This document shows positions 63,321 to 64,000 of a DNA stretch of 64,000 nucleotides, in pieces. The translations under genes and the position numbers were made by a program. Each line of letters begins with the position of its first letter. Within the stretch, counting starts at the first letter, position 1. The notes under the pieces are model-generated. The model was not told the origin of the DNA. It saw only the letters and a program-made list of their open reading frames with translations, and did not search any database. Source of the DNA: Humidesulfovibrio sp. (lineage in GTDB: Bacteria; Desulfobacterota; Desulfovibrionia; Desulfovibrionales; Desulfovibrionaceae); contig JARLHQ010000012.1 of the NCBI GenBank assembly GCA_031292175.1, positions 25,688 to 89,687 of the forward strand, given 5' to 3'.

Positions 63321-63716
63321 TTATCGTTCGATGAATTTAACAAGCATATCTCCGTACCCCCAAACAAACGCGCCCCAAATTGTGATGGCTGCGATGACCC
63401 ACGACATCACGTATTGTTTAGTTTTGAAAAGGTAGTAGAGGCCCCAAGATTCGTCAAATGTTCCTCCGCGAATGGACTCTAAAAAATTGCCGACCCGGTA
63501 CTGAGCAAAGGCAGAGAAAATTGACGTAACCGCGCCGCTGCGTTGAAACCAAGATGCGACCGATTCGGAACTTGGCCGTAGAGCTGAACAAAGAGAGAGA
63601 AGTTCGACGGAAACCGCCGACACGCAAAGGAACGCGATGAAGCACAACTCGACTTTCAGTTTTGTGGTGATTGCAGTTGCCACAGCCTTTTCCTCCGACT
63701 TTACCCCCATGAGCAT
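63321..63716 (-). CDS. Small membrane protein in AT-rich segment
   Basis: 131 residues; start at 63716 (or 63710) uncertain, no clear ribosome-binding site. Two hydrophobic segments (about 22-44 and 100-122). No family recognised. Base composition is far below the rest of the window. Same strand and 11 nt before the TPR-like gene, so a two-gene cargo unit. Confidence 0.6.
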   Translation of the reverse strand: MLMGVKSEEKAVATAITTKLKVELCFIAFLCVSAVSVELLSLCSALRPSSESVASWFQRSGAVTSIFSAFAQYRVGNFLESIRGGTFDESWGLYYLFKTKQYVMSWVIAAITIWGAFVWGYGDMLVKFIER

Positions 63717-63816
63717 ATGATAGCGACTTCGATATCACTATTCACACTGTCAGACCCTTTGGTTAGCGTCAACTGCCACGGTTGGAAATACGGTTGGAAT
63801 TAGAATTTTTGCGAAC

Positions 63817-63851
63817 AGAAAAGGCGGTCAGGATTTACTCCTAACCGCCTT
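63817..63851 (-). terminator. Terminator after the tRNA pair
   Basis: Leftward stem AAGGCGGT/ACCGCCTT (63844-63851 with 63821-63828) followed by TTTTC, ending the tRNA-Gln/tRNA-Glu transcript. Confidence 0.82.
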
Positions 63852-63861
63852 AAATAATTAC

Positions 63862-63939
63862 TGGCGTCCCCAAGGGGATTTGAACCCCTGTTAACGGCGT
63901 GAAAGGCCGTCGTCCTGGACCAGGCTAGACGATGGGGAC
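63862..63939 (-). tRNA. tRNA-Glu (anticodon TTC)
   Basis: Cloverleaf on the - strand: acceptor GTCCCCA/TGGGGAC, anticodon stem ACGGC/GCCGT around loop CTTTCAC, T-arm GGTTCAAATCC. The 3' CCA is encoded (63862-63864). Confidence 0.96.
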
Positions 63940-63947
63940 TTTTGAGG

Positions 63948-64000
63948 TGGCTGGGGGACGAGGAATCGAACCTCGATTGGCGGAGCCAGAACCCGCAGTA
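63948..64000 (-). tRNA. tRNA-Gln (anticodon CTG), 5' part outside window
   Basis: 3' part only: acceptor 3' strand with encoded CCA, T-arm GGTTCGATTCC and anticodon loop TTCTGGC (CTG, stem GCGGG/TCCGC). It lies 8 nt upstream of tRNA-Glu; the D-arm is beyond the window. Confidence 0.85.

Noticed and set aside
1..64000. CRISPR array, insertion sequence or rRNA
   Set aside because: No regularly spaced direct repeats, no transposase or integrase motifs and no rRNA segments were seen in the window.

Overview
The window is GC-rich chromosomal DNA from a Gram-negative bacterium, densely packed, with many operons whose genes overlap by 4 nt. The mix of genes (RpoH-type sigma factor, short cobalamin-dependent MetH, DUF362-type ferredoxin protein, signal-less solute-binding protein paired with a G3E GTPase, type IV prepilins, hybrid 7TM histidine kinase) looks like a Desulfovibrio-type member of the Desulfobacterota. 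No sulfate-reduction gene is present, so this placement is an inference from gene style and content.

Layout. 1-3.9 kb: LysE exporter (cut by the window edge) divergent from an Lrp regulator, an unknown gene, lgt and a glutaminyl cyclase. 3.9-8.4 kb: a leftward prepilin cluster (three class-a pseudopilins, a PilX-like protein carrying two lectin-like folds, a small exported protein) ending in cheD. 8.4-13.1 kb: a tightly coupled leftward operon with a lysine 2,3-aminomutase homologue, two Ddl-like ATP-grasp ligases (one fused to a GNAT domain), a 54-residue protein and, upstream, an exported protein. 13.3-19.3 kb: a lipoprotein and a PAS/GGDEF/EAL sensor, facing a MltD-like LysM transglycosylase across a bidirectional terminator. 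19.5-24 kb: rlmB, ispG, proS. 24.2-28 kb: an orphan ABC ATPase, a G3E GTPase and a cytoplasmic solute-binding-like protein, then a heptosyltransferase. 28.1-37.7 kb: central carbon genes (glpX, tkt, rpiB) and a seven-gene leftward operon headed by rpoH. 37.9-44 kb: metH, a TlpA-like lipoprotein, N-acetylglutamate synthase, hpt, a zinc-ribbon protein, N-carbamoylputrescine amidase. 44.1-53 kb: a methyltransferase, an RQD-repeat exported protein, then a divergent pair of operons: hydrolase/aminotransferase/HAD phosphatase leftward and response regulator/histidine kinase/two SMR transporters/GNAT rightward. 53-62 kb: outer-membrane barrels, DUF362 ferredoxin, AraC regulator, sulfotransferase, large hybrid kinase. 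62.1-64 kb: a HigBA-type toxin-antitoxin pair and two AT-rich genes next to tandem tRNA-Gln/tRNA-Glu, which looks like a recent acquisition at a tRNA locus.

The three best candidates for undescribed systems are the aminomutase/ATP-grasp operon (8.47-12.6 kb), the divergent aminotransferase/two-component/SMR locus (45.6-52.9 kb) and the ABC ATPase/G3E GTPase/solute-binding trio (24.2-26.8 kb). Start codons were chosen from ribosome-binding sites and gene overlaps; all functional statements rest on motif reading, not database searches.
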